Below, piece by piece: positions 53,999 through 61,998 of a stretch of 64,000 bases of DNA; within the stretch, counting starts at the first letter, position 1; every line of letters starts with the position of its first letter. Under the pieces are notes generated by a model. The model saw only the letters and a list, made by a program, of their open reading frames with translations, did not search any database and had not been told where the DNA came from. The stretch comes from Lichenihabitans psoromatis (GTDB taxonomy: Bacteria; Pseudomonadota; Alphaproteobacteria; Rhizobiales; Beijerinckiaceae). The stretch covers positions 3,039,501-3,103,500 of the forward strand of contig NZ_CP036515.1 in assembly GCF_004323635.1 (NCBI RefSeq), given 5' to 3'. Both the position numbers and the translations under genes were made by a program.

Positions 53999-55672
53999 CT
54001 AGATTCCTGCGCCCGTGTCTTTTTCGTAGAGCGCTTGCTTAAAGGGAGCCATGCCGACGCGGCGGAACGCCGTCAGGAACGTCTCGGATTTGTCGTGCCG
54101 CAGCCCAAGATAAGTGTCGACCACCGTCTCGACGGCATCGACCACGTCCTCGGACGAAAAGCCTGGGCCGGTCAGATCACCCAGCGAACATGTCTCGTCG
54201 GCGGTCCCGCCAAGCGTGATCTGGTAGGTTTCGACGCCTTTGCGCTCAAGACCAAGAATGCCGATGTGGCCGACGTGGTGATGGCCGCAAGCATTGATGC
54301 AGCCCGAGATCTTGATCTTGAGATCACCAACCTCGATGGCGCGAGCGCCTTCGCCGAACCGCTCCGAAATCCGTTGCGCCACAGGGATCGAGCGGGCCGT
54401 CGCCAGCGCGCAATAATCGAGACCGGGGCAGGCGATGATATCGGTCACCAAGCCGACATTCGGGGTCGCGAGACCAACGGCCTGTAAGGCATCGTAGATC
54501 ACCGGGAGATCGTCGAGAGCGACATGCGGCAACACGAGATTCTGCTCATGCGTGACCCGCAATTCGTCATAGGAATGCCAATTGGCAAGATCGGCAACGG
54601 CTTCCATCTGCTCCGCCGTCGCGTCCCCCGGAATGCCGCCGATCGGCTTTAGCGAGATCGTCACGATGCCGTAGCCCGGCACCTTATGGGGCGTGACATT
54701 GGTGTCGACGAAGGCCGCAAAACGCGCATCTGCTGCGCGCCGCTTGGCGGTCGCGGGTGCGTCGGCGGTGCGCGACTCGAGCGGCGGCAAGGCGAAATAA
54801 GCCGTGATGGCGTCGATGTCGGCTTGCGGCAACGTCAGTGGATGATCTGGACGGCGCGCGAACTCGGCCTCGACGGCCTCGCGCATCGGCTCCAGGCCCT
54901 TCTCGTGAACCAGGATCTTGATGCGCGCTTTGTATTTGTTGTCGCGCCGCCCCTCGAGATTATAGACACGCACGATCGCATCGACATAGGCGAGCAAATC
55001 GGCTTCAGGCAGGAAGTCGCGAATGTTCTTGGCCACGAAAGCGGAGCGACCCTGGCCACCGCCGACGAAGACGCGAAACCCGATTTCTCCCGCCTCGTTC
55101 CGTACCACTTGCAAGCCGATGTCATGCACCTGAATAGCCGCGCGATCGCTCGGGGAACCGGTCAGCGCCAGCTTGAACTTGCGTGGCAGAAACGAATATT
55201 CGGGATGCAGCGACGACCATTGCCGGAGAATTTCGGCGTAGGGGCGGGGATCGACGATCTCGTCGGCGGCCGCACCGGCGAACTGGTCGGCCGTCACGTT
55301 GCGGATGCAATTGCCCGAGGTCTGGATGGCATGCATCTCGACCGTCGCGAGCTCGGCCAGGATATCGGGGCAATCGGCGAGCGCCGGCCAGTTGAACTGG
55401 ATGTTTTGGCGCGTCGTGAAATGCCCAAAGCCCTTGTCGTAGCGCCGCGCGATGTGGGCAAGCTTCCGCAATTGGCGTGACGACAACACACCATAGGGGA
55501 TGGCGACGCGGAGCATGTAGGCATGCAGTTGCAAGTAGACGCCATTCATCAGGCGATGCAGCTTGAACTGATCTTCCGTCAACTCACCGGCAAGGCGACG
55601 TTCCACCTGGTCGCGAAATTGGGTGACGCGTTCGGAGACGAATTGGGCGTCGAATTCATCGTAGCGATACAT
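53999..55672 (-). CDS. Nitrite/sulfite reductase hemoprotein
   Basis: A 557-residue siroheme [4Fe-4S] reductase with duplicated ferredoxin-like half domains (GFGHFTTRQNIQFNW in the first, ELRVTHEQNLVLPHV in the second). The cluster/siroheme cysteines are in ACPGLDYCALA and SGCINACGHHHVGHIG. The context with cysH identifies it as the sulfite reductase (CysI role). The ATG at 55672 lies four bases after the DUF2849 stop. The electron donor is probably the ferredoxin encoded downstream; no flavoprotein CysJ is present. Confidence 0.92.
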   Translation of the reverse strand: MYRYDEFDAQFVSERVTQFRDQVERRLAGELTEDQFKLHRLMNGVYLQLHAYMLRVAIPYGVLSSRQLRKLAHIARRYDKGFGHFTTRQNIQFNWPALADCPDILAELATVEMHAIQTSGNCIRNVTADQFAGAAADEIVDPRPYAEILRQWSSLHPEYSFLPRKFKLALTGSPSDRAAIQVHDIGLQVVRNEAGEIGFRVFVGGGQGRSAFVAKNIRDFLPEADLLAYVDAIVRVYNLEGRRDNKYKARIKILVHEKGLEPMREAVEAEFARRPDHPLTLPQADIDAITAYFALPPLESRTADAPATAKRRAADARFAAFVDTNVTPHKVPGYGIVTISLKPIGGIPGDATAEQMEAVADLANWHSYDELRVTHEQNLVLPHVALDDLPVIYDALQAVGLATPNVGLVTDIIACPGLDYCALATARSIPVAQRISERFGEGARAIEVGDLKIKISGCINACGHHHVGHIGILGLERKGVETYQITLGGTADETCSLGDLTGPGFSSEDVVDAVETVVDTYLGLRHDKSETFLTAFRRVGMAPFKQALYEKDTGAGI

Positions 55673-55676
55673 CGTT

Positions 55677-56006
55677 CTACCCGCGATCTGATGCTGACGA
55701 TCCGTCTGTCGACAGAGCGATGGACGATTTGCCGTGTTCGGGGTGAATGGTCGGGCCTTCGGCGCGGATTGCCTCACGCAGCCGGACGGGCGCCATCACC
55801 CCGTTCTTCTCGACGACCTCAATCACATAGGCATCGACCACGATATTCCGGCCTTCATCCTGCTTGGCGGCCGAGAGCGCGCCCTCTGCCTCGGCCGAGG
55901 TGGGCAGGACTTCGGCAAGCCGAAGATGATCGACCCAAACCGCGCCAGCGCCACGAAACACCACGATACCGTCGCGCAATCTACTGGCCGTGATGACGTG
56001 AGCCAT
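55677..56006 (-). CDS. DUF2849 protein, first gene of the sulfur operon
   Basis: A 109-residue protein of the DUF2849 family: HVITASRLRDGIVVFRGAGAVWVDHL at the N-terminus matches the usual start, followed by VDAYVIEVVEKNGVMAPVRLRE. In rhizobia the family lies between cysG and cysI; cysG is not present here. The ATG at 56006 has AAGGA upstream. An AT-rich region with a small palindrome (56109-56124) precedes it and should be the operon promoter. Function unknown. Confidence 0.85.
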   Translation of the reverse strand: MAHVITASRLRDGIVVFRGAGAVWVDHLRLAEVLPTSAEAEGALSAAKQDEGRNIVVDAYVIEVVEKNGVMAPVRLREAIRAEGPTIHPEHGKSSIALSTDGSSASDRG

Positions 56007-56108
56007 GGTCGGTCCTTGCTGTCCGGCGAGATGAGCCATGTCGCCGCGCTTGTTTTGCATAAGTCTAAAGGAGGCAACAACCCCGATCCATCGAATATAA
56101 CAATCCCA

Positions 56109-56124
56109 ATCTCGATTGCGAGAT
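56109..56124. promoter_or_regulatory. Palindrome in the sulfur operon promoter region
   Basis: ATCTCG-ATTG-CGAGAT, two perfect six-base arms, within an AT-rich stretch (about 56090-56160) 103 bases upstream of the DUF2849 start. It could be an operator for a sulfur-responsive regulator. The adjacent T-rich run is on the wrong side for a terminator of rlmB. Confidence 0.4.
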
Positions 56125-56200
56125 CATTTTTAATAACAAAAAATATTTGTATAATTAGAGCGTGCCTTGGAGGCCGGCGGTCAAGACCAGTCGACGCGCC

Positions 56201-57067
56201 TCAGCTTGCGGGTCGTCGCAGCCGCAGGGTTGCGAGCGCCACCGCGCATGCATTGGACACGTTCAAGCTCTTGATCGCGCCCGGCATGTCGAGCCGTGCC
56301 ACGACCTCGCACCGCTCACGGGTGAGCCGACGCAAGCCCTTTCCCTCGGCGCCGAGCACCAGCACCAGAGACGACGACGGTTCGACGTCTTCGAGCGGTT
56401 GGGTACCTTCGGAATCGAGGCCGACGATCTGGAAGCCCCGCTTGGCGAGGCTGTCGAGGGCGCGCGCGAGATTGACGACATGAACGACCGGCACGTGTTC
56501 GAGCCCGCCCGATGCGCTTTTCGCCAGCACGCCGGTCATATCGGGCGCGTGGCGCTCCGTCGTGATCATCGCGGCGACATCGAAGGCAGCGGCTGTCCGC
56601 ATGATGGCGCCGACGTTATGCGGGTCGGTGATCTGATCGAGGACCAGCAGCGTGCCGATATCGGGCACGTCGCTGATGTCGAGATCGGCCAGGGGACGCG
56701 CCTCGACGACGACGCCCTGGTGCACCGCATCACGCGGCATTTTGGCGTCGAGATCGGCTCCGGTGAAGATCTCCGGCGTGATCCCGCGCGCCTCGAGCTC
56801 CGGGGCGAGCCGTTCCGCTGCCGCTTCGGTGGCCGACACCCTGAGAATCTTGCGGCCTTCTGACCGTAATGCTTCCTGTGCGGCGTGAAAGCCCCAGATC
56901 AGCGTCAACTCGGGCGTGGCACGGAGACGCGCCGTGGCGGTCTTGTAGGAGCCCGATAAGGGTGAGGCGCGATGCGGGGCCGAATGGTCTCGCTCGCGGC
57001 CGGGTCGTCCCGCTCCGGGCGCCGTCATGGAGGAGGGACTGGTTGGTGGCTGTCTCGGCCGTTTCAT
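56201..57067 (-). CDS. rlmB: 23S rRNA 2'-O-methyltransferase (TrmH/SpoU family)
   Basis: A 288-residue SPOUT-class RNA methyltransferase. An N-terminal substrate-binding domain (LIWGFHAAQEALRSEGRKI) precedes the knotted catalytic domain with VLDQITDPHNVGAIMRTA, LVLGAEGKGLRRLTR and SLNVSNACAVALA, the three TrmH motifs. RlmB methylates G2251 of 23S rRNA in E. coli; that target is inferred. The first 45 residues are low-complexity Pro/Arg/Ser, so the true start could be later. Confidence 0.9.
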   Translation of the reverse strand: MKRPRQPPTSPSSMTAPGAGRPGRERDHSAPHRASPLSGSYKTATARLRATPELTLIWGFHAAQEALRSEGRKILRVSATEAAAERLAPELEARGITPEIFTGADLDAKMPRDAVHQGVVVEARPLADLDISDVPDIGTLLVLDQITDPHNVGAIMRTAAAFDVAAMITTERHAPDMTGVLAKSASGGLEHVPVVHVVNLARALDSLAKRGFQIVGLDSEGTQPLEDVEPSSSLVLVLGAEGKGLRRLTRERCEVVARLDMPGAIKSLNVSNACAVALATLRLRRPAS

Positions 57068-57223
57068 GACATTCGTCCATCGATGCGCCCTGATGATTTG
57101 GATGGGCGCGCGTCTGACCGAGATCTACAGGACGTCGCGGGCGATTGAAACGTCGGCCGACGCGAACCGTCATCATCACGCGCATTCATAAGGCGTTCAG
57201 CGCGATGAACTTAGGATCAAGCC

Positions 57224-57556
57224 ATGACGTCTTTGGTTCGCATCATGGGGGCGGCACTGACGCTCGGGGTCGTGGGTCTGCCACACGTGGCTCAGGCCAC
57301 TGAGACACGTCTCCGGACGTGTCTGTCGGCGGGGGAAACTCGCGAAACTCTGCAGACCATGAAGCTTTTGCCGCCCTATCGCGCTGTCGAAGAGGCAGGA
57401 CGGGGGATGCCGGGCGAGTCGGTCGGCATCAAGCTCTGCCGTCTGAACCAACAGATGGTCTACGACGTGACGATTCTGCGGCATGACGGGCATCTCGTTC
57501 ACATGCTGGTCGATGCAACCAATGGGACGTTGATGCCGCCCCGCCCAGGATCGTGA
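57224..57556 (+). CDS. Small periplasmic PepSY-like protein (FeuN-like)
   Basis: A 110-residue exported protein with a signal peptide (MGAALTLGVVGLPHVAQA). The C-terminal half (VYDVTILRHDGHLVHMLVDATNGTL) is a PepSY-like repeat. It lies directly upstream of a response regulator and sensor kinase, as feuN does in Sinorhizobium, where FeuN restrains FeuP-FeuQ. Identity as a FeuN counterpart is inference from position and size. The ATG has AGGA seven bases upstream. Confidence 0.7.
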   Translation: MTSLVRIMGAALTLGVVGLPHVAQATETRLRTCLSAGETRETLQTMKLLPPYRAVEEAGRGMPGESVGIKLCRLNQQMVYDVTILRHDGHLVHMLVDATNGTLMPPRPGS

Positions 57557-57605
57557 TCAACATCGAGAGCCTGAATGAAGCCTGGACAATAGGAAAGGGT
57601 AGCCG

Positions 57606-58328
57606 GTGCGTCTTCTTGTGGTCGAGGACGATAAGGATCTGAATCGTCAGCTGTTCACGGCCCTCGAAGGCGCGGGCTATGCGGTCGATCGCGCTTACGA
57701 CGGCGAGGAAGCTCAATTTCTCGGCGAGACAGAGCCCTACGACGCCATCGTGCTCGATCTCGGTCTGCCCAAAAAAGATGGTGTCTCGGTCCTCGAGGCG
57801 TGGCGCGCGGCCGGACGGTCAGCTCCTGTGCTGATCCTCACGGCGCGCGATCGCTGGAGCGACAAGGTGCGAGGGTTTGACGCCGGTGCCGACGATTATG
57901 TCGCCAAGCCCTTCCATATGGAAGAGGTTTTGGCGCGGCTTCGGGCACTGCTCCGGCGCTCGGCGGGTCACGCCACGGCCGAACTCGTGAGCGGATTGGT
58001 GCGGCTCGATACCCGCGCCAGCCGCGTGCTTGTCGACGGCAATCCCGTGAAGCTGACGTCGCATGAATATCGTCTCCTCTCCTATTTGATGCACCATGCG
58101 GGGCGCGTCGTCTCGCGTGCGGAGTTGGTCGAACATCTCTACGATCAGGATTTTGATCGTGACTCGAATACGATCGAGGTGTTTGTCGGTCGGCTCCGCA
58201 AGAAACTTGGTGTGGACTTGATACAGACCATGAGAGGGCTCGGATATCTCGTTGAGAATGCTGAACTTTCTGAACAAGCCGCAAAAGCCGGAGCGGGTGG
58301 CGGTCCAACCGGCAAGCGTGGAGCCTGA
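57606..58328 (+). CDS. OmpR-family response regulator (FeuP/PhoP-like)
   Basis: A 240-residue two-domain regulator. The receiver has acidic residues in VVEDDKD, the phospho-acceptor Asp51 in IVLDLGLPKKDG, and Lys in YVAKPF. The C-terminal OmpR winged helix has LTSHEYRLLSYLM and SNTIEVFVGRLRKKLG. The start is GTG with AGGAAAGGG upstream. It overlaps the kinase gene and follows the FeuN-like gene by 49 bases. In rhizobia FeuP controls cyclic-glucan export. Confidence 0.9.
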   Translation: MRLLVVEDDKDLNRQLFTALEGAGYAVDRAYDGEEAQFLGETEPYDAIVLDLGLPKKDGVSVLEAWRAAGRSAPVLILTARDRWSDKVRGFDAGADDYVAKPFHMEEVLARLRALLRRSAGHATAELVSGLVRLDTRASRVLVDGNPVKLTSHEYRLLSYLMHHAGRVVSRAELVEHLYDQDFDRDSNTIEVFVGRLRKKLGVDLIQTMRGLGYLVENAELSEQAAKAGAGGGPTGKRGA

Positions 58329-59766
58329 ACGGCTGACGCGGCCGCGGTCGCGTGTCGTCGGATGGTTCAGCCGTCGATCGATCGCGACCCGCCTGTTCAT
58401 GTCGTCGGCGTTCTGGAGCTTCTTCATTCTCCTGATCTCCGGCATTACGCTGAGCGAAATCAATTTTCACGCCGCCGAACTCGACTTCGACGAGAGGCTC
58501 GGCGTGTATCTTCGGGCGTTGATCGGGGATGTCGCGGCGGCGGGCGACGAAGGGCATGGGGCTGGGCAACTCGGCGAACCAATGTTCGAATTGCCGCTCT
58601 CGGGTTGGTATTGGCAAATCACCCGGCTTGATCAAGCCAAGCCGGATATCCGTGCCTCGAAATCCCTGTTTGCCGAACGGCTTCCGCAATTGGCCGATAC
58701 CGGCGCGCCCATCACGGCCGGCGGCATTCGCAGGGGCTATGCGATCGGTCCGGATGATCGGCGATTGCGGATCGTCGAGCGTTTCATCGATGCGGGTGAC
58801 GATGGCCGGTATCTGGTTCAGGTCGCGGCATCCCCGGAAGAAATGTCGGCCGATATCGACGGTTTCAACCTGGCGCTCGGACTGACGTTCGGGGTTCTCG
58901 GGCTCGTGCTTGTCGGCTCGACGGCCGTCCAACTTCGCTATGGCCTGCGGCCGCTCCGGCGAATTCGGGACGGTGTCGCGGCGATCCGGCGCGGCGAGGC
59001 CGAGCGGATCGAGGGCCGCTTCACCCCGGATCTCGCGCCGCTCGCGGGTGAGTTGAACCTCCTGATATCGTCCAACCGCGAGATCGTTGAACGCGCGCGG
59101 ACGCATGTCGGAAATCTGGCCCATGCGCTGAAAACGCCACTTAGCGTGCTGGTCAACGAAGCCGATGCTCAGACGTCTGGCGGGTCCCAGGATCTCTCCA
59201 CCCAGGATCTCGCCGCTAAGGTTCGCGAACAAACCGGTGTCATGCGCGATCAGGTCTCGTATTATCTCGATCGGGCTCGTGCCGCTGCGCGCGTCAGCGT
59301 GATCGGCACCGTCACTGAGGTCAAGCCCACCGTCGATGCGCTCGTCCGCACCTTCGGCAAAATCTATCGCGACCGGGATCTCGCCTTCGAGGTCACGGTT
59401 TCTGATAGTCTGCGGTTTCGCGGTGAGAAGCAGGATTTCGACGACCTGATCGGCAACTTGATCGACAACGCCGGCAAATGGGCCAAGCGCGAGGTCCGCG
59501 TCAGGGGCGAGGCGGCCCAAGATGACCGCGATGGCATTACCTCCGACATCGTGCTGATGGTGGACGATGATGGCCCCGGATTATCCGCTGATGTGCGCGA
59601 CCTTGTGACGCGACGCGGGCGCAGGCTCGATGAGACTAAGCCGGGTTCGGGATTGGGCCTGTCGATCGTGACCGATCTCGCGGCTGCCTACGGGGGCGGC
59701 CTCACACTTCTCGACAGCCCGCTCGGTGGTTTGAGGGCTGTGCTCCGCTTGCCGGGGGCCGGCTGA
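58252..59766 (+). CDS. Sensor histidine kinase (FeuQ/PhoQ-like)
   Basis: A membrane histidine kinase of up to 504 residues. The first helix is FMSSAFWSFFILLISGITL, a periplasmic sensor of about 150 residues follows, the second helix is LGLTFGVLGLVLVGSTAV, then HAMP, a H-box NLAHALKTPLSVL, N-box NLIDNAGKWA and G-boxes DDGPGL and GSGLGLSI. The first start (TTG 58252, or ATG 58258) overlaps the regulator gene by 77 bases; a GTG at 58318 gives a smaller overlap and is an alternative. Partner of the upstream regulator. Confidence 0.9.
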   Translation: MRMLNFLNKPQKPERVAVQPASVEPERLTRPRSRVVGWFSRRSIATRLFMSSAFWSFFILLISGITLSEINFHAAELDFDERLGVYLRALIGDVAAAGDEGHGAGQLGEPMFELPLSGWYWQITRLDQAKPDIRASKSLFAERLPQLADTGAPITAGGIRRGYAIGPDDRRLRIVERFIDAGDDGRYLVQVAASPEEMSADIDGFNLALGLTFGVLGLVLVGSTAVQLRYGLRPLRRIRDGVAAIRRGEAERIEGRFTPDLAPLAGELNLLISSNREIVERARTHVGNLAHALKTPLSVLVNEADAQTSGGSQDLSTQDLAAKVREQTGVMRDQVSYYLDRARAAARVSVIGTVTEVKPTVDALVRTFGKIYRDRDLAFEVTVSDSLRFRGEKQDFDDLIGNLIDNAGKWAKREVRVRGEAAQDDRDGITSDIVLMVDDDGPGLSADVRDLVTRRGRRLDETKPGSGLGLSIVTDLAAAYGGGLTLLDSPLGGLRAVLRLPGAG

Positions 59767-59841
59767 AGCCTTAAGGCTCGACAGAGTTTCGCCTCCATGC
59801 CGCGCAAGGCACCGATCGGCGGGCTGTGACGGGGTGGATAC

Positions 59842-60297
59842 ATGCGGGTTCTGTGGGCAGTGGGTCTGTGTCTGGCGGCGGGTCTGGTTAATGCGGGCTG
59901 CTCGATGACGGGAGGCGGGAATTCCATTTCGGCCGCGACCCCGCCCGTGCCGGCTGCGCCGCCGCCGATCATGTATGGCACTTTCCTCGATGGTCCGGTC
60001 GGCTCCAAGCTCAGCCAGGCCGATCGGGACAAGGCTCTCGCGTCCGAGCAGGATGCGCTCGCGTCTGGGCAGCGAAAGACCTGGAAGGGCGAGCACGGCC
60101 TGTTTGGATTTGTCGAACCCGCGCCGGGAACTCCAGCATCCGCGATCGTGAATGTCAGCGCGCCGGGCGGCGCCGCTCCCGCGACGGCCGACTCCTGCCG
60201 CGCCTTCACGAGCACGATCTTTATCGCCGGTCGTCCGCAGGTCGGCCATGGCACGGGGTGCTCGAACCCCGACGGAACCTATCGCATCACGAGCTGA
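59842..60297 (+). CDS. Surface-antigen-like lipoprotein
   Basis: A 151-residue protein with a lipobox (LVNAGCSM), so it should be lipid-anchored at Cys20. A Pro/Ala-rich linker leads to a C-terminal segment (CRAFTSTIFIAGRPQVGHGTGC) that matches the RT0821/Lpp0805-type surface-antigen domain common in alphaproteobacterial outer-membrane lipoproteins. Function unknown. It lies between the sensor kinase and the ccm operon and is probably separate from both. Confidence 0.8.
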   Translation: MRVLWAVGLCLAAGLVNAGCSMTGGGNSISAATPPVPAAPPPIMYGTFLDGPVGSKLSQADRDKALASEQDALASGQRKTWKGEHGLFGFVEPAPGTPASAIVNVSAPGGAAPATADSCRAFTSTIFIAGRPQVGHGTGCSNPDGTYRITS

Positions 60298-60349
60298 TCC
60301 AAGCGGGCGATTTGGGTCGCTCGATCGGTGCATGCCTCGGTTTAGTTGA

Positions 60350-61501
60350 GTGGAGTTTGCGGTCGGTATGGTCTGGATCGTCTTCGCGTTGATGACCGCC
60401 GCCGTGGTGCTCTGTCTCGTCTGGCCGTTGGCGCGTACCGCTTCGTTTGCCCGTGGCAGGTCGGTCGATGTCGCGTTTTACCGAAGTCAGCTTGGCGAGG
60501 TCGACGACGACATCGCGCGGGGGCTCGTCAAGGCCTCCGAAGCAGATGCAACGCGAGCCGAGATCGCCCGCCGGTTGCTCCTCTCCGATAAGCGGCCAGA
60601 GCCTTCCGGCCCCGATGTCGGCTTCCGCAAGCGACGACTTGTTGCTGTCGTGGCGTCCGTCGTGCTGGTCCCGGTTTTGGCGATCGGCCTGTATGTTCGC
60701 GTTGGTCGTCCCGAGCAGCCGGATATGCCGATCGCCTCACGCGCCGCAGCTTCTTCGTTCGATCTTGCCGCTATTATCCCGAAGATCGAGGCTCGTCTGG
60801 CTGCCGATCCCAACGATGGGCGCGGCTTCTCTCTCATCGCTCCCATCTACTTTAAGATGGGCCGTTACGACGATGCGGCCCGCGCCTATGCGGCGGCACT
60901 TCGGATCCTTGGTGAAAATGCCGAGCGCCGCGCCGCCTTGGGGCAGGCGTTGGTGATGGCGGCCGACGGCGTCGTTACGGCCGAAGCGCGCGCCGCCTTC
61001 GACAAAGCGCTGAGCGACGATCCGACATTGCCGCAGGCCCGGTTTTTCGTCGCGGCCGCGACCGAGCAGGATGGAAACCGCGCCGATGCTTTGATCCTGT
61101 GGCGCAAACTCGCGGCCGACGCGCCGCCGGGCGCACCGTGGCTGGCGGCGGTGCAGGGTCATATTGCGGGTCTCGAAACGGCGGCCGTGGCGGGGCCCGC
61201 GACCCCGATGGCACGCAATTCCGAGGTTCCAGCAACGCCGGCCGGCGCCGTCATCGCGGCTTTGCCGGCCGATCAGCAGCAAGCCGCCATTCGCAGCATG
61301 GTGGATGGCTTAGCGGCGCGCCTTGTGCAAAACGGTCGCGATCCCGAGGGCTGGCTGCGTCTCGTGCGAGCCTATAGTGTGCTCGGAGATGCCAACAAGG
61401 CACGGGAGTCCCTCACCGAGGCCAGAAAGGCTTTGAGTGAGAATTCGGCTGCCCGAACCAAGCTCGACAATCTCGCCCATCAACTCGGACTGGAGGGATA
61501 A
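60350..61501 (+). CDS. ccmI: Cytochrome c maturation protein CcmI
   Basis: A 383-residue bitopic protein: an N-terminal helix ([19 protein letters not shown]), a cytoplasmic loop with [16 protein letters not shown], a second helix ([20 protein letters not shown]) and a periplasmic TPR-like region that holds apocytochrome c. The start shown is GTG; an ATG at 60368 keeps the first helix and is equally possible. The stop is followed within five bases by ccmE. Confidence 0.88.
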   Translation: MEFAVGMVWIVFALMTAAVVLCLVWPLARTASFARGRSVDVAFYRSQLGEVDDDIARGLVKASEADATRAEIARRLLLSDKRPEPSGPDVGFRKRRLVAVVASVVLVPVLAIGLYVRVGRPEQPDMPIASRAAASSFDLAAIIPKIEARLAADPNDGRGFSLIAPIYFKMGRYDDAARAYAAALRILGENAERRAALGQALVMAADGVVTAEARAAFDKALSDDPTLPQARFFVAAATEQDGNRADALILWRKLAADAPPGAPWLAAVQGHIAGLETAAVAGPATPMARNSEVPATPAGAVIAALPADQQQAAIRSMVDGLAARLVQNGRDPEGWLRLVRAYSVLGDANKARESLTEARKALSENSAARTKLDNLAHQLGLEG

Positions 61502-61505
61502 GGGT

Positions 61506-61988
61506 TTGACCAGGAAGGGGCGTCGTTTGGCCATCATCGGCGCTGCGGGCGGTGTGCTCGCCATCGCGTCCGGGCTCGTGCTGTACGCGCTTCGCGACAG
61601 TATCGTGTTTTTCTATGGCCCGACCGACCTCGTCGAGAAGATGCCTCCGCCCGGGACCCGCCTTCGCATCGGTGGGCTTGTCGAAGAGGGATCAATCGTC
61701 CGGCTCGGACAATCCAGTCTGACCTTCATGGTGACCGATCTGAAACGCGACGTAAAAGTGAGCTATACCGGGCTGCTGCCGGATCTGTTCCGCGAAGGGC
61801 AGGGCGTCGTCGCCGAAGGTGTGCTCGACGCTGCGGGCGGCTTTCGCGCCGATACAATTCTGGCCAAGCACGATGCCACCTATATGCCAAAGGATGTGGC
61901 CGACAGCTTGAAGCGGCAAGGCGTGTGGCGCGGCGACCAGAAGGCCGCGAGCGCCAGCAGCGGCGAGGTCGCGAAGGCTATCCCATGA
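61506..61988 (+). CDS. ccmE: Heme chaperone CcmE
   Basis: A 160-residue periplasmic heme chaperone anchored by one N-terminal helix ([22 protein letters not shown]). It binds heme covalently through His122 in AKHDATYMP, with Tyr126 as ligand. [10 protein letters not shown] and [18 protein letters not shown] are typical OB-fold segments. The start is TTG at 61506 with GGAGGGATAAGGG upstream. It is in the ccm operon between ccmI and ccmF. Confidence 0.92.
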   Translation: MTRKGRRLAIIGAAGGVLAIASGLVLYALRDSIVFFYGPTDLVEKMPPPGTRLRIGGLVEEGSIVRLGQSSLTFMVTDLKRDVKVSYTGLLPDLFREGQGVVAEGVLDAAGGFRADTILAKHDATYMPKDVADSLKRQGVWRGDQKAASASSGEVAKAIP

Positions 61989-61998
61989 GCGCGCGCAG

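Noticed and set aside
57838..59520. Long minus-strand open frame opposite the FeuP/FeuQ-like genes
   Set aside because: Shadow of two convincing two-component genes; no recognisable protein features.
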